Of a stretch of DNA of 15,808 nucleotides, positions 7,054-13,579 are shown in pieces; the first letter of the stretch is position 1; every line of letters starts with the position of its first letter. The notes below the pieces were generated by a model, which had not been told where the DNA came from, did no database searches, and saw only the letters and a program-made list of their open reading frames with translations. The DNA comes from a bacterium (lineage in GTDB: Bacteria; Vulcanimicrobiota; Xenobia; Xenobiales; Xenobiaceae): assembly GCA_022839105.1 (NCBI GenBank), contig JALHDH010000079.1:1-15808 (forward strand), read 5' to 3'. The position numbers and the translations under genes were made by a program.

Positions 7054-7954
7054 GCCGTTCATCGGGAAGGAAGGGCTGACGAGCCGAGGTCCGCGTCTCC
7101 TCCGGGCCGTTATTGTACCAGCAACCTCCACGCGAAACCCGGTACCGGGTGCCGAAGGCCTCATCCTGGTGGTCGCTGCCCGGATAGCGATCATACCAGT
7201 CCTGGCACCACTCATTGGCGCTTCCGGCCATGTCCAGGCATCCGAAGGGCGAAGCTCCCGCAGGCAGGCTCCCGACTTCACGGACCTTGCCTCCGGTGGA
7301 ATCCAGGACCCAGGCCTTCTTGAGATCCCACTCAGGACCCCAGGGGTACTTGTTGCCCTCCGTCCCGCGCGCGGCCTTCTCCCATTCGGCTTCGGTGGGA
7401 AGGCGCAGGCCGGCCCATCGGCAATAGGCCTGGGCATCCTCCCACGAGACCCCCAGGACCGGAGCCTTCGGGCCCCATTTCCCGGCTTCGGCCTTCCAGA
7501 CGCTGCCGGCGTCGTGGCCGGTCTCCGAGACGAAGCGCTCGAACTGCGAGTTGGTGACCTCGGTGCGGCCGATCCAGAATTCCGGCAGGTTCAGGGTGCG
7601 CACGGGCTTCTCGGACTCCTCCGCGTCAGCCTCCTCCGAGCCCATCGTGAAGGTCCCCGCGGGAATCTGGATCAGGACCGAGCCATCCTTGTCATGCACC
7701 TGCTGCACTCCGGTCCTGACCGGCACCTCTTCCGCCGCGGGCATGCCGGGGGACGGACTCGGACTTGGACTCGGACTCGGACTTGGACTCGGACTCGGAC
7801 TTGGACTCGGACTCGGACTCGGAGAGATCCCGGGTTCTGGCGAGGCCACCGCGACCCGGCTGACGGGAGCGGGCTCCCCTCCCTGCATGGTGACCGGGCG
7901 TCCGCAACCGACCAGCGAGACCAGAACGAACAAGGCGACTAGGGAGCGCAGCAT
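7004..7954 (-). CDS. Lipoprotein with Ser-Pro repeat and formylglycine-generating-enzyme-like (SUMF1) domain
   Basis: This 316-residue protein has a lipoprotein signal (LVSLVGC, lipid-modified Cys17), a linker with 13 consecutive Ser-Pro pairs (44-69), and a SUMF1/FGE-sulfatase domain from about 90 to 310. The domain shows MGSEE (104-108), FWIGRTEVTNSQF (127-138), VSWEDAQAYCRWAGLRLPTEAEWEKAARG (169-197), PWG, MAGSANEWCQDWY, RVSRGGCW (272-279) and a terminal SGSGFRVAR. The two copper-binding catalytic cysteines of true formylglycine-generating enzymes, normally shortly after the RGGS motif, are absent: the stretch reads YNNGPEETRTSAR. Sulfatase activation is therefore unlikely. A structural or ligand-binding role, as proposed for other envelope members of this superfamily, is more plausible. 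The start at 7954 is fixed by the signal peptide and a GAGGAG site. The gene lies 125 bases after the TerB gene on the same strand. Confidence 0.9.
   Translation of the reverse strand: MLRSLVALFVLVSLVGCGRPVTMQGGEPAPVSRVAVASPEPGISPSPSPSPSPSPSPSPSPSPSPSPSPGMPAAEEVPVRTGVQQVHDKDGSVLIQIPAGTFTMGSEEADAEESEKPVRTLNLPEFWIGRTEVTNSQFERFVSETGHDAGSVWKAEAGKWGPKAPVLGVSWEDAQAYCRWAGLRLPTEAEWEKAARGTEGNKYPWGPEWDLKKAWVLDSTGGKVREVGSLPAGASPFGCLDMAGSANEWCQDWYDRYPGSDHQDEAFGTRYRVSRGGCWYNNGPEETRTSARQPFLPDERLSGSGFRVARSAASRD
7755..7820 (-). repeat. Minisatellite: 11 hexamers with 18-bp higher-order period
   Basis: On the plus strand, eleven tandem copies of GGACTC or GGACTT run without interruption. The variant pattern is C-T-C repeated three times, then C-C, giving an 18-bp superunit at 7755-7772, 7773-7790 and 7791-7808. 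On the coding strand it encodes most of a 13-unit Ser-Pro linker (codons 7748-7825). Unit gain or loss stays in frame, so linker length could vary between strains. Confidence 0.95.
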
Positions 7955-8079
7955 GGAGACTCCTCGGCCGGAATCGGCCCCAGGTGCGTGGAATGCCCCC
8001 CCTTTCTGAACGGGCCGGGCTGGTCCCTGCCCTGGAACCGGATGCGACCCGGCGCGCCGAGGGCTCAGGCCACAGGCTC
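7955..8079 (-). other. 125-bp gap between TerB and lipoprotein genes
   Basis: Apart from the ribosome site and small leader hairpin near its downstream end, I see only a ten-base palindrome around an AscI-type site (8050-8059) and a C7 run. No promoter boxes or terminator can be supported. Whether the lipoprotein belongs to the upstream operon is therefore open. Confidence 0.5.
7960..7965 (-). promoter_or_regulatory. Shine-Dalgarno site of the lipoprotein gene
   Basis: GAGGAG on the minus strand lies five bases before the ATG at 7954. It rejects the longer in-frame reading that would start at 8350 inside the TerB gene. A small hairpin (GGCCG/CGGCC arms, 7966-7979) lies immediately upstream of it in the leader. 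Confidence 0.75.
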
Positions 8080-8610
8080 CTAGAGGGTCTCCAGGGCCTG
8101 GCGTGCCACAGCGACTCCGGCCTGACTCATCCCGAAGAGGGTGGCCGACATCGCCAGGGCCGCCCGGGGAACCCCGGAGGCCTCCAGAAGGGCCAACCCC
8201 TGCTCCGGGTTGACTCCCTGGCGCAGGGAGGAGGCGAAGTGCATCAGGGCGGAGATCTGCCGGTCCGTCAAGCCCAGGCGCCCGGCCAGACGCCGGATCT
8301 CGGCCTCCTCGGCTTCCAAGAACTGCCCGTCCTGCCAGGCCATGGAACACAGATCCAGGGTCAGGGCGTGGCGCAGATCCGTGCCGGAAAGGCGCTCGAG
8401 GGTCCCTTCCAGATCCTCGGTGCCGGGAGTGGTCGCCGCCATGACCCGCCCGCGCGCGTCGGGACCCAACACGAAGTGCCTGCAGAGCTCCTGCAGGGCC
8501 AGGATCTCCTCGGAGCTGACCTGGCCGTCCGCCCCGGCCATCGAGGCCACCACCGCCAGGTAGTCGGCCCGATCGGATTCGTTGTATTCCATCAGGTGCA
8601 GGTCCGCCAT
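8080..8610 (-). CDS. TerB-domain protein
   Basis: This 176-residue soluble protein matches the TerB (tellurite-resistance B) fold, a helical bundle with two metal-binding acidic loops. The first is AGADGQVSSEE (25-35, with D28, E34 and E35) and the second is WQDGQFLEAEEAEI (92-105, with D94, E99 and E101). Between them lies a variable helix-rich segment. TerB proteins are linked to metal sensing and to membrane-associated stress complexes. Residues 136-176 extend past the usual domain and are Ala/Gly-rich and amphipathic (RAALAMSATLFGMSQAG), possibly a docking helix. The start at 8610 is supported by AGGGGG on the minus strand (8616-8621). It lies 73 bases after the coiled-coil gene on the same strand. 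No TerC, TerD or TelA homologue is in the window. Confidence 0.88.
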   Translation of the reverse strand: MADLHLMEYNESDRADYLAVVASMAGADGQVSSEEILALQELCRHFVLGPDARGRVMAATTPGTEDLEGTLERLSGTDLRHALTLDLCSMAWQDGQFLEAEEAEIRRLAGRLGLTDRQISALMHFASSLRQGVNPEQGLALLEASGVPRAALAMSATLFGMSQAGVAVARQALETL

Positions 8611-8640
8611 GGAAGCCCCCTGTTTCGAAAGGATTGTAGG

Positions 8641-8675
8641 GGCAGGCCTTCGCCGGGGCCGGCGGGCGACCTGCC
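8641..8675. other. GC-rich stem-loop between coiled-coil and TerB genes
   Basis: Outer arms GGCAGG (8641-8646) and CCTGCC (8670-8675) enclose a second GC-rich arm pair (CGCC/GGCG around GGGGCC). The element fills most of the 73-bp gap. Without a T tract it may tune downstream translation or mRNA stability rather than terminate. Confidence 0.4.
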
Positions 8676-8683
8676 TGGAAGGG

Positions 8684-9319
8684 TCACGGGCGGGCGGCCG
8701 ACCCGGTGCCTGGCCCCGAAGGGCCGGCCTTGGACTCCTGCTCCTGGACCCGGGCCAGCATGCCTCCGAGGAGTTCCATCAGGTCCTCCTCCTCGCGCTT
8801 GCGCTGCTTCCAGGCCTCCAGGGCAGCCTGGAGGTCCGCCGAACGGGCCTGCAGGGCCTGAACCTCGCGATTCAGCTCGTCCATCCTCTGCTCGAGCGCC
8901 GCCCTGCGCAGGGCGACCCTCTTCTCGAGAAGGATCTCGTAGGCATCCAGGGCCTCGTCCCGGCTCTGCCCGTCCAGGAGGACCTCCCGGATCGGGGCGC
9001 CCTTCTCCTTGAGGATCCCCAGGACCAGGACCCGCGCCTCGTCTTCCGAGAGTCCCTGGACCTTTCGGTCGAGCTCCTCCAGGCAGACGCCCCCGGGCGG
9101 CTCGCCCAGGCCCTGCTCGCGATAGATCTCCTCCCACGACTTCTCCAGGCCGAGTTCCGTCGCCTCCTGGCGGACCTGGTCGTCGAGCGCGCGAGCCCGC
9201 AGATCCTCCAGGCTCAAGACCACGGTCGAAAGCGGAGCGGGCTCCTCGGCGGGGGAGGCCTTCTCGGGCGCGCGCTCGTGGACCAGACCGAGCTGGACCA
9301 GAAGACGGGTCAGTTTCAT
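8684..9319 (-). CDS. Hypothetical soluble coiled-coil protein downstream of the AAA+ ATPase
   Basis: I do not recognise this 211-residue protein. It has no signal peptide or membrane helix. A short amphipathic N-terminus (MKLTRLLVQLGLV) and a Pro/Glu-rich linker (14-30) lead into helical sequence. A heptad-like coiled coil runs from about 120 to 195 (for example LEQRMDELNREVQALQA). The last 15 residues are Gly/Ser/Pro-rich. One Cys (C79) lies in PPGGVCLEEL. The ATG at 9319 overlaps the AAA+ stop (ATGA, 9316-9319), so it is probably translated by coupling; an upstream in-frame start at 9418 would lie inside the AAA+ gene and adds a Ser/Arg-rich shadow sequence. It is likely an adaptor or partner of the ATPase (inference from coupling). 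Confidence 0.8.
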   Translation of the reverse strand: MKLTRLLVQLGLVHERAPEKASPAEEPAPLSTVVLSLEDLRARALDDQVRQEATELGLEKSWEEIYREQGLGEPPGGVCLEELDRKVQGLSEDEARVLVLGILKEKGAPIREVLLDGQSRDEALDAYEILLEKRVALRRAALEQRMDELNREVQALQARSADLQAALEAWKQRKREEEDLMELLGGMLARVQEQESKAGPSGPGTGSAARP

Positions 9320-11070
9320 GAGATTCCCAGTTCCCTCTTGAGTTCGTCGAGACGCCGATCCAGTTCGGCTGGCTCGAGGTGACGATGGCACTCGGGAAGG
9401 AAGGCCTCGTCGGTGCATTCCTTGACCGCCACCAGGTCCATGTATTCCAGGTTGCGCCGATGCGGAACCGGACGGTACTGGGAAACGACCTCGGCCAGGA
9501 CCTCCTTGAGGCTGCGCTCGGCCTGGGCCTGCAGGTCGAATTGACGCTGGGCCCGGACCATGACGGCCTCCATCTCGTTTCCGCCGACATCCAGACCGGG
9601 GGGAAGCTCGGGCAGTTCCTCGGGGGGCAGCCCGACCTTCCGGGCCATGGCCACGAAGAGTTCCTGGCGCTCGGCGTCGCTCTGGGGTGGGAAGAGGGGG
9701 ATGTGGACATCCAGGCGTCCGGGCCGCTTGAGGTCGACCTCGACCAGGTCGGGCCGGGAGGTGGCGAAGACCCAGATGATCCGGCCCCGGTTGGCGGTGT
9801 TGCTCATCTCGGCGGCCAGCATCGCGTAGATGCGCCCCGAAACCCCGCTCTCATCGCCTCCTCCGCGCTTGCCGGTCATCTGGTCGGCCTCGTCGACGAA
9901 GACGATCACCTGGCCGAGCGCCCGCAGGACCTGGAAGATCTTCTCGAGGTTCCCCTCGGTGGCGCCCATCCACTTGTCGCGGAAGTTCTTGAAGACGACG
10001 AAGGGGACCCCGACCTCGCCCGCAAAGCAGTTCGTCAACCAGGTCTTTCCGGTGCCGATCCGCCCGGTCATGAGGTACCCCATGGGGACGGACCTGAGCT
10101 TGCCCTCGCGGATCAACAGGGCGTCCTGACGCAGCCAGGCTTTGGCTTCGGCCAGGCCGGCCACGTCCTGGAGGGTGCGCCGGGCCTCGACGAACTCCAG
10201 CAGGCCATAGCATTCCTTCTCGATCAGCTCCTTCTTGAGGTCGGCCAGGTACTTGACCGAGATCGGGCGCTGGTTGCGGACCGCCAGGGCCACCATGTGC
10301 AGGATGTTGACCCGGGTCAGGCCCACCAGCTTCCCGGCCATGCTGGCCAGGGGCAGCTCGCAGGCGGATTCCAGGTCGGGGAACTGCCCCTTGAGGAACT
10401 CCAGGTACTCCAGGCAATCCGACTCGGAGGGCAGGGGGATCTGGACCTTGGCCGAGTAGGGGTTCTCGACCAGGGATCGGCTCAGGCCCGCCAGGTTCTC
10501 GGTCAGGAGCACCGTGGCCAGTTGAGCCCCCAGCATGCCGGGGTCCGAGGCCCAGTCCAGAAGGCGGATCAGGGTCTCGGTCGAGCGATCGTTCATGTGC
10601 GCGGGATCGGCCTGGGGGACGATGTACTGCACGAAGTCGATCAGCACCGCGGTCCGCAGGGGGGCGCGGACGACCTGCCCCTTTTCCACCACGGTCCGGG
10701 TCTGGCTGTAGCGCAGGAAGGAGTCCATCATCTCCAGGGCCTGGCTGGCCTCCCGAGGCAGCCGGCCCGAGGTGAAGGTGGTCTGGGTCCACTCGTCGAG
10801 GATCTTGAGGTAGCGGTGGAACTCCTCCTGCCCCTTCAGGGGCTTGAGCCCTGCTCCCCGGCTATAGTACAGGACCACGTCGAAGGATCCGAAGAGGACC
10901 TGGGCCAGGAACTCCTTCAAGGGCAGGTACTTCAGGCCGGACTCGCCTCGCCAGGGAACCAGGTCGAAGACGTTTCCCGAGACCAGGAACTGGCTGATCG
11001 TCCCCGCCCGGAAGATCTCGCGCATCTCCTGGACCCAGGGGGGATAAGGGTCGGTGCGGGTCGTGCTCAT
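9316..11070 (-). CDS. Ycf46-like AAA+ ATPase with degenerate N-terminal half
   Basis: This 584-residue protein carries one active AAA+ module at its C-terminus: Walker A GRIGTGKT (336-343), Walker B VIVFVDEAD (388-396), sensor-1 region VFATSRPD (434-441) and the RPGR arginine motif (449-452). A helical lid follows to about 530, then a charged tail. Residues 15-290 look like a degenerate AAA-like half with no P-loop. It has the Ycf46-type signatures VLIDFVQYI (142-150) and LATVLLTENL (184-193), then IPLPSESDCLEYLEF (211-225). Such ATPases remodel protein complexes; the substrate is unknown, and position makes PspA and the two coiled-coil neighbours candidates. The start at 11070 has GGAGGAG five bases upstream. 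It lies 13 bases after the two-helix membrane-protein gene, and its stop overlaps the next start. Confidence 0.92.
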   Translation of the reverse strand: MSTTRTDPYPPWVQEMREIFRAGTISQFLVSGNVFDLVPWRGESGLKYLPLKEFLAQVLFGSFDVVLYYSRGAGLKPLKGQEEFHRYLKILDEWTQTTFTSGRLPREASQALEMMDSFLRYSQTRTVVEKGQVVRAPLRTAVLIDFVQYIVPQADPAHMNDRSTETLIRLLDWASDPGMLGAQLATVLLTENLAGLSRSLVENPYSAKVQIPLPSESDCLEYLEFLKGQFPDLESACELPLASMAGKLVGLTRVNILHMVALAVRNQRPISVKYLADLKKELIEKECYGLLEFVEARRTLQDVAGLAEAKAWLRQDALLIREGKLRSVPMGYLMTGRIGTGKTWLTNCFAGEVGVPFVVFKNFRDKWMGATEGNLEKIFQVLRALGQVIVFVDEADQMTGKRGGGDESGVSGRIYAMLAAEMSNTANRGRIIWVFATSRPDLVEVDLKRPGRLDVHIPLFPPQSDAERQELFVAMARKVGLPPEELPELPPGLDVGGNEMEAVMVRAQRQFDLQAQAERSLKEVLAEVVSQYRPVPHRRNLEYMDLVAVKECTDEAFLPECHRHLEPAELDRRLDELKRELGIS

Positions 11071-11075
11071 GGACT

Positions 11076-11082
11076 CTCCTCC
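11076..11082 (-). promoter_or_regulatory. Shine-Dalgarno site of the AAA+ gene
   Basis: GGAGGAG on the minus strand, five bases before the ATG at 11070, sits in the 13-base gap after the preceding stop. It is one of the strongest ribosome sites in the minus-strand cluster, suggesting high ATPase expression. Confidence 0.75.
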
Positions 11083-11083
11083 A

Positions 11084-11941
11084 TCAGGCCTCGATCCCGA
11101 AGACGGGTGGAGGCGCGTCCAGTTCGGTTTCCACGCTCCCCAGGATCTCGGAATTGGCCTTCATCCAGTCCTGGGTCTGGACGAAGGACTGCATGACCTC
11201 ATCCACCCGACCGCTCAGGGAGCCGGCGTCCCGGGACAAGGTGGCCTCCTGGATCATCAGCTTGACCTGCTGCTCGATCCTCAGCAGCTCGGCCTGGATG
11301 AACTGGGCGTTCTCGTAGGCCTTCTCCAGGTTCTCGCGCTGCTTGCGCGTCAGTTCGAGCGTGCTGGCCAGGGACTTCGCGATCCGCTCCTTGGCGGGGT
11401 CCTCCCGGACCTCCTCGTAGTGCCGCTCGTAACCCGCGATCTCCTTGTCCAGGACCTCGCGGCTGTTCTGGCGCAGGTGGGCTTCCAGCACCTGGCTGGA
11501 GACCAGCAGGCGCAGGAACACCCACAGCATCCGATTCAGGCCCTCGTGGAGGGGTTGCTCGAAACCCAGGCTGCCGCCGGTCTTGCGGGCGGCTCCGAGC
11601 ATGTCGCGGCAGCGCCTCTCCAGATCGCGATAGCGCATCTGGCGCTTGTCGGTCAGCCCCTCGAGCATGGCCTCCTTGCGGGCCACCTGGTCCCCGCTGT
11701 GCTCGGCCCTCTCCATGGCCTGGACCCACTTGCGGAAACGCTCGTCGTGGCTGACCAGGTACAGGTAGGCCACCTCGACGCTGGCCCCCAAAAGCCAGAA
11801 GCCGGGATTGGCCAGGCCCAGGACCGCGATCCCGCCGACCGCCAGGACGTTGACGGGGACCTCTCCGAGGCCCTTGATGTGGGGCTTCACGAAGAAGGCC
11901 CGCTTGACGTAGTCCCAGAACGAAAGGTGCTCGCCAGCCAT
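11084..11941 (-). CDS. Two-helix membrane protein with long coiled coils, unknown function
   Basis: This 285-residue protein has a short basic/aromatic N-terminus (FWDYVKRAFFVKPHIKGLG). Two adjacent hydrophobic segments follow (about 28-45 and 47-64, joined by NPGF), probably a membrane hairpin. Residues 66-275 are almost wholly helical and charged, with coiled-coil heptads near 70-120 and 150-235 (for example LTRKQRENLEKAYENAQF). The large domain would face the cytoplasm if the basic N-terminus does. The layout resembles XpaC-type proteins linked to TelA/Ter systems, but I cannot assign it to that family by sequence. I recall similar unnamed proteins in other diderm bacteria. It starts one base after the ABC ATPase stop (TGAGATG) and ends 13 bases before the AAA+ gene, so it may be the membrane anchor joining the two (inference). 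Confidence 0.85.
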   Translation of the reverse strand: MAGEHLSFWDYVKRAFFVKPHIKGLGEVPVNVLAVGGIAVLGLANPGFWLLGASVEVAYLYLVSHDERFRKWVQAMERAEHSGDQVARKEAMLEGLTDKRQMRYRDLERRCRDMLGAARKTGGSLGFEQPLHEGLNRMLWVFLRLLVSSQVLEAHLRQNSREVLDKEIAGYERHYEEVREDPAKERIAKSLASTLELTRKQRENLEKAYENAQFIQAELLRIEQQVKLMIQEATLSRDAGSLSGRVDEVMQSFVQTQDWMKANSEILGSVETELDAPPPVFGIEA

Positions 11942-11942
11942 C

Positions 11943-12758
11943 TCAGGTCGTCACCCGGGTGAACTCTCGCGCCACGAGCTGGACATCCTTCTTGAACTCG
12001 GCCGATTCCTGGGCCTCCAGGGGATCGGTCCCCCGGGCGCGCGGGGGTTCCTTCTCGATCTGGACGGCCAGCCGGCCGGGAGCGGGGGTGAAGATCCAGA
12101 TCCGGTCCCCGAGATAAACCGCTTCGGCGATCGAGTGGGTCACCAGGAAGACCGTGGCCTCGACCTCGTGCCACAGATCCACCAGCAGGCGCTGCATGTC
12201 CAGCCGGGTCGGCTCGTCCAAGGCCGAGAAGGGCTCATCCATCAGGATGATCCGCGGGTGCAGGACCAGGGAGCGGGCCAGGGCCACGCGCTGCTGCTGC
12301 CCACCCGAGAGCTGCCGGGGGTACTTCAGGGCGTGGTCCTCCAGCCCCACCTTCCGGATCCACTCCATGGCCAGATCGACGCGCTCGGCCCGGGTTCGAG
12401 CCGGCTCCTTGAGCAGGTCCAGGCCGAACATGACGTTCTGCAGGACCGTCAGGTGAGGAAAGGAGCTGTACTTCTGGAAGACCATCCCCCGGTCCGGCCC
12501 CGGGCCCGTCAAGGGCTTGCCGAAGACCAGGACCTCGCCCCGGGTCGGTGGGACGAAGCCGCGGAATCCGGCGATCAGGTTCAGGACGGTGGACTTGCCG
12601 CAGCCCGAAGGCCCCAGCATGGCGATGAACTCGCCGCGGGCCGGGATGTCCTCGATGTGGAAGCTCAGATCGCGGATCGCGGTGAACTCGCGGGGAGTCC
12701 CACGGTTGAAGGTGTGACTGACATCGCGGAACTCGACGACGTGCGGGCGCTGGCTCAT
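11943..12758 (-). CDS. ABC transporter ATPase, nitrate/sulfonate/taurine (NitT/TauT) type
   Basis: This 271-residue ATPase has all the family motifs: Walker A GPSGCGKST (49-57), Q-loop MVFQ (92-95), signature LSGGQ (150-154), Walker B ILMDEP (171-176) and switch H208. It matches SsuB/TauB/NrtD-type subunits in length and in phrases such as LVTHSIAEAVYLGDRI (205-220). It energises the permease encoded just upstream, whose stop overlaps its start (ATGA on the minus strand, 12755-12758). The C-terminal tail (237-271) is charged and a little longer than the bare ATPase core. The substrate cannot be read from this subunit. The motifs look fully active, so the system probably hydrolyses ATP rather than being a relic. 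Confidence 0.95.
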   Translation of the reverse strand: MSQRPHVVEFRDVSHTFNRGTPREFTAIRDLSFHIEDIPARGEFIAMLGPSGCGKSTVLNLIAGFRGFVPPTRGEVLVFGKPLTGPGPDRGMVFQKYSSFPHLTVLQNVMFGLDLLKEPARTRAERVDLAMEWIRKVGLEDHALKYPRQLSGGQQQRVALARSLVLHPRIILMDEPFSALDEPTRLDMQRLLVDLWHEVEATVFLVTHSIAEAVYLGDRIWIFTPAPGRLAVQIEKEPPRARGTDPLEAQESAEFKKDVQLVAREFTRVTT

Positions 12759-13579
12759 AGATGGCGGTAGGGGAACAATCGCCGGCCCAACCAGCCCAGG
12801 AGCTGGTCGGCGGCGAAGCCGATCAACAGGATGATGAGGGCCGTCCAGTACATGTGCGGCTTCTCGAAGCGGTACGAGCTCATGAAGATGAAGCCGATCC
12901 CGGCATCGGCCAGAAGGCTCTCGGCCACGATGATCCAGGTCCAGCCGATGCCGAAGGCCAGGCGCGCGGCGCTGTAGATCTCGGGCAGGGCCATCGGGAA
13001 GAGGACCCGCATCAGGAGGTCATGGCGCCGGGCGCCCAGGGTCTGGGCCGTGTTGAGGAAGATCTCCTCGACGTTCTCGATGGCGGCGATCACCAGGGGG
13101 AGCATGAAGAAGAAGCAGGCCATCGTCAGGAAGGCCAGCTTCTGGGACTCTCCTGAGAACCAGGCGAAGGTCACCGGGATGATCGTGATCAGGGGGAGAT
13201 AGCCCGCGATCACGTTCAGCGGCTCGAAGAAGGCCCGGACCGGCCCGAAGGCGCCCATCACCAGACCCAGGGGGATCACCAGCAACAGGGCCATCCCCCA
13301 GCCCTTGAGGACGCGGATCAGGCTGACCTGGATATTCTCGAAGAGCTGGCGCCGGGTGATCAGGTCGGGCAGGGACTCGGCGATCTCCTGGGGCGAGGGG
13401 AGGATCACCGAAGAGATGACCCGTTCCTCGACCGGCCCCCGGGTCATCCCCCACCAGGCCCCCAGGACCATGGTCAGGAAGATCAGGCCCAGTCCCAGCC
13501 CCACCAGGCCGGGAAGGGGCTGCCGGATCTGAAAGAGGCTGCCCACCTTCCCGGCCATGTCGTGAAGCCGGCCGCTCAC
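12755..13579 (-). CDS. ABC transporter permease, NitT/TauT type
   Basis: This 274-residue inner-membrane permease is of the SsuC/TauC/NrtB type (binding-protein-dependent transport superfamily). Predicted helices lie near 24-44, 93-113, 120-140, 147-167, 205-222 and 245-265. The ATPase-docking EAA loop is at 171-195 (EEIFLNTAQTLGARRHDL, with the conserved G182). I chose the GTG at 13579 because it overlaps the upstream TGA (GTGA, 13576-13579), the same coupling used elsewhere in this cluster. An ATG seven codons downstream (13558) is a plausible alternative. Its partner substrate-binding protein is the OmpA-fused gene just upstream, so any periplasmic solute would be delivered by a wall-tethered binding domain. 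Confidence 0.94.
   Translation of the reverse strand: MSGRLHDMAGKVGSLFQIRQPLPGLVGLGLGLIFLTMVLGAWWGMTRGPVEERVISSVILPSPQEIAESLPDLITRRQLFENIQVSLIRVLKGWGMALLLVIPLGLVMGAFGPVRAFFEPLNVIAGYLPLITIIPVTFAWFSGESQKLAFLTMACFFFMLPLVIAAIENVEEIFLNTAQTLGARRHDLLMRVLFPMALPEIYSAARLAFGIGWTWIIVAESLLADAGIGFIFMSSYRFEKPHMYWTALIILLIGFAADQLLGWLGRRLFPYRHL

Noticed and set aside
7751..7825. Tandem repeat considered as a CRISPR-like or regulatory array
   Set aside because: Units are six bases without spacers and encode an in-frame Ser-Pro linker.
7004..7954. Annotation as a true formylglycine-generating enzyme
   Set aside because: The catalytic cysteine pair is missing, although the fold motifs are present.
7955..8350. 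N-terminal extension of the SUMF1-fold lipoprotein to 8350
   Set aside because: It would run through the TerB gene and bury the lipoprotein signal; the ATG at 7954 has a good ribosome site and a lipobox.
9379..11196. A 605-codon plus-strand open frame opposite the AAA+ gene
   Set aside because: The opposite strand holds all AAA+ motifs in order; the plus-strand translation is low-complexity and lacks any recognisable domain.
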